Below, piece after piece: positions 22,195 to 31,960 of a stretch of DNA of 64,000 nt. Source of the stretch: Hyperoodon ampullatus (taxonomy: Eukaryota > Chordata > Mammalia > Artiodactyla > Ziphiidae); NCBI GenBank assembly GCA_949752795.1, contig OX457056.1:201749654-201813653 (forward strand). Direction: 5' to 3'. A model generated the notes under the pieces. It was not told where the DNA came from and did not search any database. It saw only the letters and a list, made by a program, of their open reading frames with translations. A program made the position numbers and the translations under genes. The first letter of the stretch is position 1; each line of letters opens with the position of its first letter.

Positions 22195-22245
22195 CCCGCC
22201 CCACCCCCCCGGCCCCGCCCCGCCCCGCCCCGCCCCGCCTCAGAG
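22195..22245. promoter_or_regulatory. CCCCG tandem run (SP/KLF-type sites, G4 potential on minus strand)
   Basis: Five consecutive CCCCGCC-type units follow a C8 run. Each is a consensus GC-box in the reverse direction. The minus strand has at least four runs of four or more G residues and could form a quadruplex. A TGCTGACTC word (MAF/AP-1-like) follows at about 22248. Confidence 0.55.
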
Positions 22246-22630
22246 TTGCTGACTCTTCCTTTTTGTTCGAGCTGACAGCGAGCACCTGGTGTGCTCGCGC
22301 AACAATATTGTTCCTGCCTCCCTCCCCCCAGGCCCCAGGCTCCCCTCTCTCCCCCTCCCCACCCGCAGGCAACCTTCCCCTCCATCTCCTCTTCCCCCAG
22401 CCCCCTCCTGCCTGTGGCCTCCTAGGAGCCCCCCTCCCCACCACAAGCACGGACCCTGCGGTGTCAATAAACACAACATATGCTGCCATTAATGTGAAAA
22501 TCGTGCCCTCTACTCCCTGCACCCCCTCAGCCTGCCCGCCCGCTGGGGGCAAGTGTTGGGGGTGGGGGAGAAAGGTCAAGTGGGAAACATTAACTACCCT
22601 CTTTTTTGATCTGCTCAGCACCCCCCCCAG
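22246..22630. promoter_or_regulatory. C-rich block with small AT island
   Basis: Pyrimidine-rich sequence surrounds a compact AT island at about 22462-22502 (GTGTCAATAAACACAACAT, then GCCATTAATGTGAAAA) with TAAT and FOX-like AATAAACA words. The island is unlike its flanks and may be a conserved site cluster. Confidence 0.3.
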
Positions 22631-23084
22631 CCTTGGGAGAGGGAGAGGAATTGGAGGAGCACGGATGGGAAAGGGATAGGGGTGTTCTGAGACCCGGGTT
22701 CTCCCCAGATCCTCCCAGATAGAAACGGGTGAGCACCCTCCTCCACCTCCTCCAGCTCACGCACCTCTTGAGCCTCAGGGGTACCCTGTCGGCCCTCCCA
22801 CAGACGGCCATGTTGCTGACAGGTTTCTCCTGGGGGCAGGGGTAGTCATGGGGGTCCCAATCTATTGCAAGTCCAGCGATCATCTCAGCTCCTGGCAACT
22901 TTCTATCTGCCTGGATTAAAAAACACAAACCAGAAGGGTTCTCCAAGGGGATTGGGCTTCAGAAAGCCCTTGTGAAAGGAGCCAGTTACCTCAGATGGCT
23001 AAGGGAGTGGCCTGGCCTCAGTCTCCTCAACTAAATCACCAGTTCCAAGGCAGCAGGGAATAATAAAGATAAAAATAATATAAT
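22631..23084. other. Unique sequence
   Basis: No repeat or exon recognised. The minus-strand frame across 22590-22946 is unsupported. It grades into an A-rich stretch near 23060 that is the MIR end. Confidence 0.4.
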
Positions 23085-23245
23085 AACAACAGCTAACATG
23101 TACTGAGGGCTTATTTATGTACTAGACATTGTGCTAAGCACTTTACAGGCTTTATCTAATTTGTTCCCCATAAGACCCCTATGGGGATGTTACAACTGAT
23201 ATCCCCATTTTACAGCTGAGGAAAACAGGCTTGCTAAGGATAGCT
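23085..23245 (-). mobile_element. MIR SINE, first of a pair
   Basis: Antisense MIR: AGCTAACATGTACTGAGGGC, GTGCTAAGCACTTTACAGGC, then ATATCCCCATTTTACAGCTG. Confidence 0.85.
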
Positions 23246-23475
23246 AGCAGGTACTGAGTGCTCACTGCACTCCAGGCCCTGGTTGGAGTTCTCTATGTAT
23301 AATGTCAATGACCCTCTGAGGTTAGCAGCACTATTGGTGCCATTTTACAGACAACGAAACTCAGGCTCAGAGAGGTTCAGTAACTTGCCAAAGTTGCACA
23401 GCCAGTAAGCAGAACTTGGCCTGTAATTCAGGTCTGTCTGACAACAAAGCTTATGATCTTAACCCCTACACTTTT
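23246..23475 (-). mobile_element. MIR SINE, second of a pair
   Basis: Antisense MIR in full order: AGGTACTGAGTGCTCACTGC, GCCATTTTACAGACAACGAA, GCTCAGAGAGGTTCAGTAAC, GCACAGCCAGTAAGC and the tRNA-related end TTATGATCTTAACCCC. It directly follows another MIR in the same orientation. Confidence 0.88.
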
Positions 23476-24359
23476 CTGCCTCCCTTCTCTATTTTTCTCC
23501 ATCTCCAGTAGCCCCACAGCACATACACACACCCCCACCCAAGCCCACCCTCAAGATTAGACACATAGTAGGACAATGGGAAGAGGAAAGCCAGAGAGTG
23601 GACAGAGCATGAGACAGAGTTGAGACTCTCCTTCTCTGCCCAGGTCCTCGCTCGTTCCACTGTCACTCCCTGCTGCCGCTGAGCTGTACCCCGCCCAGCC
23701 TGTATGCTCGCTGTCCCCCCACCCCCATGCCCAGCCTCATTCTGGGGAGTCACTGTGGACAGGCAAAGTGCCCCTTTAGGCTCAGAGCACAAAGACATTG
23801 TGCTTGGCTCTGCATGTCCTCACTTCTGAGACTCCAGTTGTTTTATTGATATTAACTAACTCCCCCACTTCCCCACCCACCCCGGCCCAATCTGATGGGC
23901 AGAAATCTGCTGCCTGGGCACCACCCTGACCTCTCTTTTCCTCTTTCATTATCCACTCCGGGCACCAGGGAGCCAGCACCAAAATTAAAACAATAACTAA
24001 GCCCGAAGTGGACCCAGCAGCCCCCACTCGCACCCAAGGGAGGGAAAAAGGCCACAGAAACACCTGGAGAGGAGAATAATCAATGGAAGGGGAGGGGGTG
24101 ACCCACTCCCACGCCAGCACCCCCCCACGCGCCTTAACCCTTTATCCCCTGCACAGTACCAGGACTCCCAGACCCCATCCTATAAAGAAGCAGCAGCTTC
24201 TGGCAGCTGTTCAGCCATTTAGTGCTTTGGGGTTTGAATAAACAAATCTGGGACAGTGAGGTTCCCCAGAAGCCCACCGTTAAGGGCTAAGACCCCTAAA
24301 GGAATCCAGTGTTACCATAAGCAGGAAGTTCCTCCTTGGGCAAATTCCTGGAGAATGGG
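23476..24359. other. Unique sequence, no gene recognised
   Basis: Contains TTAACTAACTCCCCC and AAAATTAAAACAATAACTAA stretches and a TATAAAGAAGCAGCAGC block near 24180. The frames at 23466-24120 on the minus strand have no domain. Confidence 0.4.
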
Positions 24360-24600
24360 TTGATCACTTAGTGGTGTGTGCTAAACACTATATAAAGTGC
24401 ACTACCTTATTTGATCCTCACAACAACCTCACCCGTAGGCATTCTTGTTCCCATTTTTCAGATGAGGAAACTGAGACTAAACAAATGAAATGACTTGCCC
24501 AAGTTCGTCTTAGCTAATAAGTGGCAGAATCAGACTTCAAACTTACACTCAGGACTCTGTTTTCAGAGCCTACAACTTAACCATCTTGCTGAGCTTTCTG
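24360..24600 (-). mobile_element. MIR SINE
   Basis: Antisense MIR: GTGCTAAACACTATATAAAG, TTTGATCCTCACAACAACCT, TTTTCAGATGAGGAAACTGA and the terminal CAACTTAACCATCTTGC. Confidence 0.88.
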
Positions 24601-25234
24601 CCTGGACCTTTCCCCAGTGTTACTGGAGTCTGGGTAGACAAGTAGGCTCAGTTCAGGGATCTTCCGGCCCTCAATCTCCCAGGCTATAGAATGGGCCTGC
24701 TGTGACATCTCATCTCAATTCCGAACTGTCTGGAAGGAAGGGAGATCAGCAGAGATCAGGTCTGGCCCTGCTGAGGCCAGCAGAGGGGGCTGCTGTAGCT
24801 GAGGTCAAGTGTGGGAGAGGGAAGCTGGATGGGCCTATCCCAGGAAAGCATAGGTGTTCGGCAAGGCTTCTCAAGCACCCCGCCCCTGCAACGTCTATGG
24901 GCTAGCTGCTTCAGCAGGGGTGCCCTTCCAGGGGGAGGGGGCAGACTTAGCGCCACTTAACTGTCCTAACTGTGGTGGGCTCTGCACAGGAGACTTCTCT
25001 CCCCTCCTCGTCTTTCTGCCCTAGGCCTCCTCTAGAAAGAGTGTCTCAGCTACACCATCCACCCCACCCCAGGATCCCATGTCCCCCAGCAGGCCCCATC
25101 ACTGCCCCCAACCCAACACACTCCAGCTTCTCAGCGTCTTCCAACTGCCCCATTACCTTGTCCTTTTTCACCTTAATTCTGCAGACACAAGAATGGGACG
25201 TTTCCAAAGGCACTATACCAGAAAACTGAAGGAA
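24601..25234. other. Unique sequence, no gene recognised
   Basis: Average composition with mirrored frames on both strands. No repeat identified. Confidence 0.45.
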
Positions 25235-25432
25235 AGATGAGAAAAGCCAACACTTATGTCCAGGCACTGTTCTAAGGGCTTTGCCTAAAATTTGCACAAC
25301 AATCCTAAGAGGTAGGTACCCCTATTCTACAGACGGAGGAAAGAAGGGCCTGAGAACTCATAAACTGAAGCTGGGAAATGACACAGCTGGGGGTTTGAAT
25401 CCAGGCAGTTTGCCCTTATGCAACACTACTTT
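25235..25432 (-). mobile_element. MIR SINE
   Basis: Antisense MIR: CCAGGCACTGTTCTAAGGGC, ACAACAATCCTAAGAGGTAG, TTCTACAGACGGAGGAAAG and GACACAGCTGGGGGTTTGAA. Confidence 0.85.
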
Positions 25433-25435
25433 TTT

Positions 25436-25488
25436 TCCAGAAAGAAAGAAAGAGAGAGAGAGAGAGAAAGAGAGAAAGAAAGAAAATC
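25436..25488. repeat. (GAAA)n/(GA)n microsatellite
   Basis: Purine-only tract of GAAA and GAGA units that served as the insertion site of the adjacent SINE. Confidence 0.92.
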
Positions 25489-25490
25489 TT

Positions 25491-25841
25491 GGGCTTCCCT
25501 GGTGGTGCTAGTGGTTAAGAATCCGCCTGCCAATGCAGGGGACACGGGTTCGAGCCCTAGTCTGGGAAGATCCCACATACCACGGAACAACTAAGTCCGT
25601 GCACTACAACTACTGAGCCTGTGCTCTAGAGCCTGCGCTCCACAACAAGAGAAGCCACCGCAATAAGAAGCCAGTGCACCGCAGCAAAGAGTAGCCCCTA
25701 CTCGCCTCAACTAGAGAAAAGCCCAGGTGCAGCAACAAAGACCCAGTGCAGCCAAAAAAACAAAAAAAAAACCCATTCACTTTATAGCAGTACACCATAT
25801 ATACTCAATAAATATTAGTTAATCAATAAATATTATTATTT
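25491..25841 (+). mobile_element. CHR-type SINE with extra 3-prime segment
   Basis: Head GGGCTTCCCTGGTGGTGCTA and B-box GGGTTCGAGCCCTAG, through to CCAGTGCAGCCAAAAAAAC with an A-rich tail near 25770. About 70 bp of non-SINE AT-rich sequence follows. The best duplicate of the left flank (AAAGAAAATCTT at 25479-25490) is found only at 26153-26164, beyond this segment and beyond a second, opposite SINE. A read-through 3-prime tail carried along at insertion would explain the layout. Confidence 0.85.
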
Positions 25842-26146
25842 ATTTATTTTTTAACTTATTTGATTTATTTTTGGCTGTGTTGGGTCTTCGTTGCTGCGCA
25901 CGGGCTTTCTCTAGTTGTGGGGAGCGGGGGCTACTCTTCGTTGCAGTACGCGGGCTTCTCATTGCAGTGGCTTCTCTTATTGTGGAGCACAGGCTCCAGG
26001 CGCGGGCTCAATAGTTGTGGCCCATGGGCTTAGTGCTCCGCCGCATGTGGGATCTTCCCGGACCAGGAGTTGAACCCGTGTTCGCTGCATTGGCAGACGG
26101 ATTCTTAACCACTGTGCCACCAGGGAAGTCCAATAAATATTATTTT
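25824..26146 (-). mobile_element. CHR-type SINE, opposite orientation, nested
   Basis: Minus-strand SINE body about 25842-26130 with head GGACTTCCCTGGTGGCACAG. It is flanked by CAATAAATATTATT at 25824 onward and 26131 onward. It lies within the extra tail of the preceding SINE and so inserted later. Confidence 0.9.
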
Positions 26147-26164
26147 TTTAAAAAAGAAAATCTT

Positions 26165-26929
26165 CAAATTCTTTATTCTGCATTAGACTGTAATCTCCCT
26201 AAGGGCATTCTTGCCCATCTTTGCATTCCTATGGGTAAAACAGAGTGAGACCTCCACAAAAGTGCACCAAAGGAATTCTAAGACAATTAAAGGCCACAGA
26301 GGACTGCCTGTCACACCCCACAGGGAGATGGCATAATGCTTCCCCTTGCCTCAACCTCGGCTCACTTGGGTGCTAGACCCAGCCACACTGACTCCCAACC
26401 CAGCCAGAGGTAAGCTCAGCCAGGTCTGATGAGGTCCTCAGGCCTTTCCATAACTCTTCCCATCATCTCATTGGTCTCCCTTGACCCTGTAGGTACCGAC
26501 CTTGTCTTGGCTTCTAAGTCCTTACAGTCCCCCAAATTCCTGCCTCTACTTCTCTCTAAAGCCTAGTCATGAGGGTCCCTCATGGCCCTGCCCTTCAGAG
26601 GTCCCGGCTCCCCTAGCCCAATTCTGTCTCCTCTCTTATCCTGGAGCATATCTGTGGTTAGGGCTGGCCCTGCCCATCAGAAGCTCAGCTCCCTCACCCC
26701 ACAGCCTGGTTTCAAGTTGTCCTGAGGAAAGATGCCCTGGTCCCAGGAGCCCATCCGCTGCGCACCTGCCCCCTGCCCACAGCTGACCAAAGACTTTCCT
26801 TTGCCACCCCTCAACACAGCCACCTCTTGCTCTGTTCCTGACAAGAGAGTTTCCGCCAAATCCCCACACCGCCTCCCATGACCCACTTAGAATCCTAACT
26901 CTCCAGACTTAAAATAGAAAACACTCAAC
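26165..26929. other. Unique sequence, no gene recognised
   Basis: C/T-rich in the second half. The frames at 26502-26886 on both strands overlap and are unsupported. Confidence 0.45.
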
Positions 26930-27410
26930 ATAAGCTTTTACACTTCCTGCTACCAGCTGAATAAAGATTGTGTCGTTAGCAAAAACAATAACCACCTATT
27001 ACGGATAATAGTTGCCCACCAATTCAGAACTGGTGGCCATTCATTTGCTCAGATCTCCCCAACAGGCACTTCCTACCTGTACTCAGACTGTGTAAGTGCC
27101 TGGGGGTCTCTCTGGGTGTGGGACTTGTGTGTGGCAGTGTGCTGTAAATGACTGTTGTGTACTGTGTGTTTTCTTCTCCTTGGGAAACACTCCGAAGTGG
27201 CTGCGGGCCCTGGGCTCATCTGTAATCTGGGGCATTGATCGGGGTTCATTGATAGCTGATTGTTTTCACACGTGACTCTGTCACATTCCTCTAATCTCCA
27301 TCCTTCTGCTCAGTTTGCATGACAAGAAGCAGCCTCAGTGGGGAGAGGTCGCTCACCTCTGACCAGGATATAATTGGAAAAAGAAGGTCATTGCTGCCTT
27401 TGCTTCTGGG
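26930..27410. promoter_or_regulatory. Candidate conserved noncoding region
   Basis: Unique sequence with AACAATAACC (SOX-like), CACCTATTACGGATAATAG, two ATTGAT words near 27234 and 27248 (GGCATTGATCGG and TTCATTGATAGC), a TGATTGTTTT word and a CACGTGA E-box. No repeat fits. Regulatory function is inferred from motif content only. Confidence 0.3.
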
Positions 27411-27560
27411 GCAGATCAGCTTCGTTCCATTTGTGTCATGAGCTCTTGCCAGCACACACTCTCAATGACATGTAGACAATGGCTGTGCCCCACAATGGAG
27501 CCCACAGAGATGTGCTCGACACAAACCACGAGACCGACACTTGCTTTCATCAGGACAGGC
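27411..27560. other. Unique sequence
   Basis: No feature recognised. Confidence 0.4.
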
Positions 27561-27740
27561 ATGTACGACAACACACACACAATAGGTGCTCTCAACGCTG
27601 AGGATAATACCAATGACACACAGGACAACATGTGTGACATCTACACAGAGGATGCACAAAGAGATGCATAAAAACAATGCTTACCCGATGACATAGGTAC
27701 CCAGTGACATATATACACAGTGAGACACATATAGACATTT
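27561..27740. repeat. CA-rich degenerate tract
   Basis: Scattered ACACACACA, GACACA and ATATACACAG words. Frames through it are not genes. Confidence 0.55.
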
Positions 27741-27827
27741 CCATGAGGGCAAAGAGCCCAGGCTAAGCTACCATACCCAACACGAAAAAATGTTCAATAG
27801 TCATACCTTTCTTCAGGCAATGCCCAT

Positions 27828-27998
27828 ATGGGAATATATCAGAATTACCTGGGGAGCTTTGACAAAGTGCATGTTTCCAGGAACCCCTGCCAGCCCATAT
27901 ACACCCCTTACAATATGAGTGCATGTGGGTCGACACGTTTACATTGAAGAGCTCCCTCAAGTAATTCTGATATGCCCCCTGCTTGAGACCCATTGAAC
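27828..27998. mobile_element. MER20-like hAT fossil
   Basis: TCAGAATTACCTGGGGAGCT on the left and AGAGCTCCCTCAAGTAATTC on the right are near-inverted copies, as expected of the long palindromic ends of MER20-type elements. The middle (CCCCTGCCAG) is diverged. The outer termini have decayed. Confidence 0.65.
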
Positions 27999-28169
27999 CA
28001 GGCTCCCCTCTACTGGGTGGCAGAATTTGCCAGCAGGGGTGTTGGGCTGTATTTTATTTTCTCTCTCAGTTTGGGAAGGGACAGACAGGAGCTGAGAAAA
28101 GGATCCGCCTATAGCCAGAAGATTAGGGGCCAGATAGTGGCCAGGAACCGAAAGAGTTAAAACTGGGCA

Positions 28170-29510
28170 TTGATCCCAGCAACCTTGGCTGCCCTCGTTA
28201 GCGCCCGCACAGCACACACAGAAGGACCCTTCGCGCGGGGACTGTCCCAGAGACTCGCCTGCGCTCCGCCGCCACGTTGCGAAGGCCGAAATCCCACACC
28301 GCCTCCGAAGCCGTGTCTGCCCAGCCTTGGGTATCTTTGGGGGGCACGGGTCAGCCCCAGGCCCGGTGATCCAGCCCCTGAGACACTTTCCCGCCCCAGG
28401 GTCCCAAGGGTGCCATGCTGGGCACTACGAAAGCCAGAAGGTTCCCTCTATTCGGGGTGCGGGGAGGGGGCGGGCTGCCCTACCCCCAACCCTGCCACGC
28501 AGGGAGGCCTCCGGGAAAGGGCAGAGGGCACCGCGCGGGGACCGGGCGTCGGAGGCGGCGGGTCACTTAAGCCCCAGCGAGGTGGCGCGGAGATCCGTGG
28601 GAACAGCACAGGGTCGCGCCGCCCCCTGGCGGCTCAGTGGCAGAGTGGAGGCAGGGGGTGGGCGGCAGCGGGGTCTGGCAGCTCCCAGACAGGTTCCCCG
28701 TTCCCAGCGTTGAGCGGGGGAAGGATGTTGAAGAGACGCCCCCACGAAGACTGTCCTGTCCTGTCCCTTCCCTTCCGCTCTCCCTCTGTCCCTTTCTCTG
28801 TTTTTTCTCTCTTCCTCCTCCCCCCATCTCGCTCACTCTTCCTGCCCTTCCCCCTCCCCTGTCCTCACTCCCTCTCCTACCCCTCTTCCTTTCTCTCGTC
28901 CTTCGCCCGCCCCCTCCCGCCCCCGCGGGGCAACGCCTCGGTGCGCCCGCTTGGCAGTTAGCCCGTTAGATCTCGTACTATTGATCCGCTTCTGAGCTGA
29001 AGCTGACAGCCCCCCTTCCCGGTCTCTCCTCGTCCCCATTCCCGGCGCCCCCCACCCCCAGCTCCAGGCGGTCTAGGCCTGCGCCTTGCCCCCACCTAAA
29101 GCCCCACGCGGCCGCGCCGAAGTCTCGCCCTCACGAAGGGCAAGAACAAATGTAATTAAAGCGACCGGCGAGGGGGGTGCGCCCCTACCGGCACGGGCTC
29201 GAGCCGGAGTCCCAGCGGCCCGCCCTCTGCTCGCCGTCTCCCTCCAGCCCCCGCGCTCCCCGCCCCCCGGAGCGGGAGCATTTGGGTTGAGCTGCGTCTG
29301 TCCTATAAATCCACATATAATTCTCGCCTTTCCTGTTCAGCTAAGGAAAATAAACGTGTAAGGCTGTTTCTGGGAGCCCAGCTCAGGGACCGCTCTAAAT
29401 TCTCCTCTTATTGAGTCCGGGCTGGAAATCATTCAGGTCGGCGGCGCGCTCCCCGCCCCCCCGCCAGCCCGCGCCCGCCGCGCACACGCACGCGCGCACA
29501 CGGAAGGCAG
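28170..29510. promoter_or_regulatory. CpG island with pyrimidine-rich core
   Basis: CpG-dense sequence from about 28190 to 29500, interrupted by a strongly pyrimidine-skewed tract (about 28740-28925). It includes GGCGCGGAG, GACCGGGCGTCGG and GCGGCCGCGCC words. The island is the largest in the window and borders an AT-rich candidate conserved block. It is the best candidate for a promoter, but no exon, start codon or splice site can be assigned and the transcript direction is unknown. The 263-codon plus-strand frame through it is arginine-, proline- and serine-rich with no domain. Confidence 0.7.
28740..28925. repeat. Polypyrimidine tract
   Basis: Nearly uninterrupted C/T on the plus strand (CTCTTCCTCC, CCTCCCCTGTCC units) for about 185 bp. 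Such strand asymmetry can support triplex or R-loop formation. Confidence 0.8.
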
Positions 29511-29830
29511 GAGCCGGATATATAAATATCTCCAGCTCTCCCCATAGCCGGGCAGATTTATTCCGCTGCCAAGCCTGCAGAAAATTGACTTGTTCATGGA
29601 GGCAGCTATTGACACATCACCGGGGGGAGGGTTAGGGGAGAAAGCAGTGGAGCCGGCGCCCCTCCATTATACGTTAATGTAATCAGCAGTGTGCGAAATG
29701 ACTGCGCGGAAAATAGCATCACTGACATTTATATTAGAGGATATTGATGGCAGGAGCTGTGACCGCATCACTCTGCCTCCCGTTTCCACGGATTGACACA
29801 GGAGCCTCTTGTTGGCTTCATCCACGCTCG
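29280..29830. promoter_or_regulatory. Strong candidate conserved noncoding element, homeodomain/TALE motif cluster
   Basis: The AT-rich block at the edge of the CpG island contains ATTGACT at 29584, ATTGACA at 29608-29614 and 29792-29798, ATTGATGG at 29743-29750, CGTTAATGTAATCAG and a TATATAAATA word at 29519-29528. These are typical binding words for PBX/MEIS/HOX-type factors. No repeat is present over 550 bp. The sequence looks like a deeply conserved developmental enhancer or promoter-proximal element; conservation itself was not testable. Confidence 0.5.
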
Positions 29831-30100
29831 CCTCCCCTCCCCCTCTCCCCCTCCCGCGTCCTCTCTCCTTCTCTCCACCCACTGTCTCTCCTCGCCTCAC
29901 CCCCACCCTCCCAATTCACTCTTCCAGTCAATTATTTTCCAAATAATTCTTGAGCACCTACTGGGCGCCACGTGCAGGGTCTCTCCCGCCTGCCTCTCCC
30001 TAGGTTTCTCCCTCTCCTTCTCCTCCACCTTGTCCTTGCCCTCTTTCTCCCTTCTCCCCAGCTCTGCCTCCCACTCCCCCTCCCCCTTCCTTGGCTCCGT
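29831..30100. repeat. Pyrimidine-rich low-complexity tract
   Basis: CTCCCCCTCT- and CCTTCTCC-type sequence interrupted by an AT patch at about 29930-29955 (CAATTATTTTCCAAATAATT, a near-palindrome). Confidence 0.6.
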
Positions 30101-30300
30101 GGCTGGACCGCTGCTGTCGCAGCAGATAGATAATTGAAAAATGGGCCTCACCTTTGCAGCCAGCAGGAGTGGTTCAGGCAGTTACGGCCGGGGTTACCTA
30201 CTCCATCTCAGGTCCAGGCTCCAAAAGATATTCTGAGGAAATTGGATTTTACATGGATGTTTTATTCGGGCAGAGGCTTTAGTGTATATAAATACAGGCA
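30101..30300. promoter_or_regulatory. Candidate conserved element with TATA-like word
   Basis: AGATAGATAATTGAAAAATG precedes unique sequence ending in TATATAAATA at 30285-30294, identical to the 10-mer at 29519-29528. The word is a good TATA-box match on the plus strand, but no initiator or exon can be shown. Confidence 0.35.
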
Positions 30301-30564
30301 AGGAGGCCTTGGCGGCAAGGATGAGTGAGGCGAGACAATCCTGCCCGGGGCCTGGAGGCTCAGGGGAGGCAGGCAGGCCATGTGCTCAGCTCTGGGTCCC
30401 AGACCTGGACATCGGTGCACTTCCTCCTCAGCATCTGAGACTAAAAGAGGTTAATGCCTATGAACAGCTCCTCAAAAGCTGCCTTGGGAATTTTAAAAGT
30501 GTGTGATTGTTGGCAGGACAATATACTGAGAAAAGAAGGAAATATACTGAAGAAGTTTGAGGAC
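30301..30564. other. Unique sequence
   Basis: No feature recognised except two copies of AATATACTGA about 30 bp apart near 30519 and 30540. Confidence 0.4.
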
Positions 30565-30665
30565 TGATTCTTTCAGTAAATATTTATTGAACCCTTAAAT
30601 TGTGGGGTATTGTGTTTGGGGCACAGGAGTAAGTTAGACATGCTGCTGCTTTCAGGGACAGTTTG
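30565..30665. mobile_element. Ancient repeat fragment, family not assigned
   Basis: CAGTAAATATTTATTGAACC followed by a GGGGCACAGGAGTAAG-type body resembles a very common old mammalian repeat. It is too short to name. Confidence 0.4.
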
Positions 30666-31935
30666 GAGAATGAAAACCTGGGGTTTCAGAGTAGGACAAG
30701 GAAGGGGAAAGGTGGGAAAGTGGGTACAGAGATCACTTCTCTGATCATCTGATCATCTAAGAAGCCTGGATGAAGAAGCAGAAGGGAAGTGTGTCAAGTT
30801 GGAGGATGGGGGGTCCTACCAACTCTCCAGTCTCTCTCCTGGGGCTGGTTAGCAGAACTTCTAGAAACATTTTAGACAACTGTGGTCACCAAATCTATAG
30901 GCAAGTTCACAACCAGGATGTTCGCAAGGAATCTGGTGAAAGTCTCTGGAGGGCTAACATGATAGATCGAGGACCAAGGTAAGGCCTTCCAGGTACAAGG
31001 TGTGACGAGGGCCTGAGTGAGAAACCCTTTGGGAGAGGCCTAAATTGAAGGCACATGAGCAAGTGAGAGGCATCAGAAGACCAGGGAGGTGGGATGTGGG
31101 TGTAGGAAGGAGGGAGTAGATGCTTGGGGGCCTAGAATAAAGAATCCTCCGGTGTCTGAATGCCCTTCACAGGAAGGCCTCCATTTCAGTCATGGGCAGG
31201 GTCTTTTCTGTGGCTTGTCTGATCTCTGATTAGAGTCTATGTGACAGCTATAGCCTGAATCATTTTTGTTTCTTGGAAAGAGAGCTCATGAGCCACCCCA
31301 TGATTGAAGGACTGGTATTAAGGTGAGTATAACCAAGCTGAGTGCTCACCGAAGGGGCCAGGCCTCCTTCTGGGCTCAGAGCAGAGACGACAGCTGCCTT
31401 ATCCCAGGCACATCACTGGGAACTGGACCAGTCCTCCCCCAGATTCCAAAGCCCCCCTTCTCCTCTGCCACATTGTTCTACTGTTACATCATCAGCCTGC
31501 AGGGGCAGGACAGGTGCTGGATAGATCATGGCCATCCCTCCAGCTGCCCCACACACATCCCAGGCACTTCCAGATACCATCTGGGAGCTCCAATCCAGCT
31601 ATAGGATGGGGGTACTCTGGGGTAACTGGACTTCCTGTCTGACCTCCATCAGCATCTTCCCTCTCTCCTATGGATTACATTCACTCTGACAGCCCAGTGG
31701 GGACAGACACCCTTCCCAGCTATCAGGGAGCCAGGCCACTCCCACTCACCTCAGTTACCTCCTCCTCACTTCTGCCCTCAGAGAACCACAGGAACTCATG
31801 TCTCCACCCCCCCAAATCTGTTCCTGGATTTGTCTTCCTTTCCCTGTGACTCATTTGACATGAGATTCTGTGACCTGAGATTCTGGTCTCACTCTAATCT
31901 AGGAACCCTTGAACAGGTTGGTGATGAGAACATGA
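30666..31935. other. Unique sequence, no gene recognised
   Basis: Average composition. The frames at 31323-31604 overlap each other in two plus frames and lack a recognisable product. No clear repeat. Confidence 0.45.
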
Positions 31936-31960
31936 GTATATGTGTGTGTGTGTGCATGCA
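31936..31960. repeat. Short (TG)n repeat
   Basis: TGTGTGTGTGTGTGC run. Confidence 0.85.

Noticed and set aside
28170..28961. 263-codon plus-strand open frame
   Set aside because: It lies in CpG-rich, pyrimidine-skewed DNA. The translation is Arg/Pro/Ser-rich low complexity with no domain, and frames in other registers cover the same bases.
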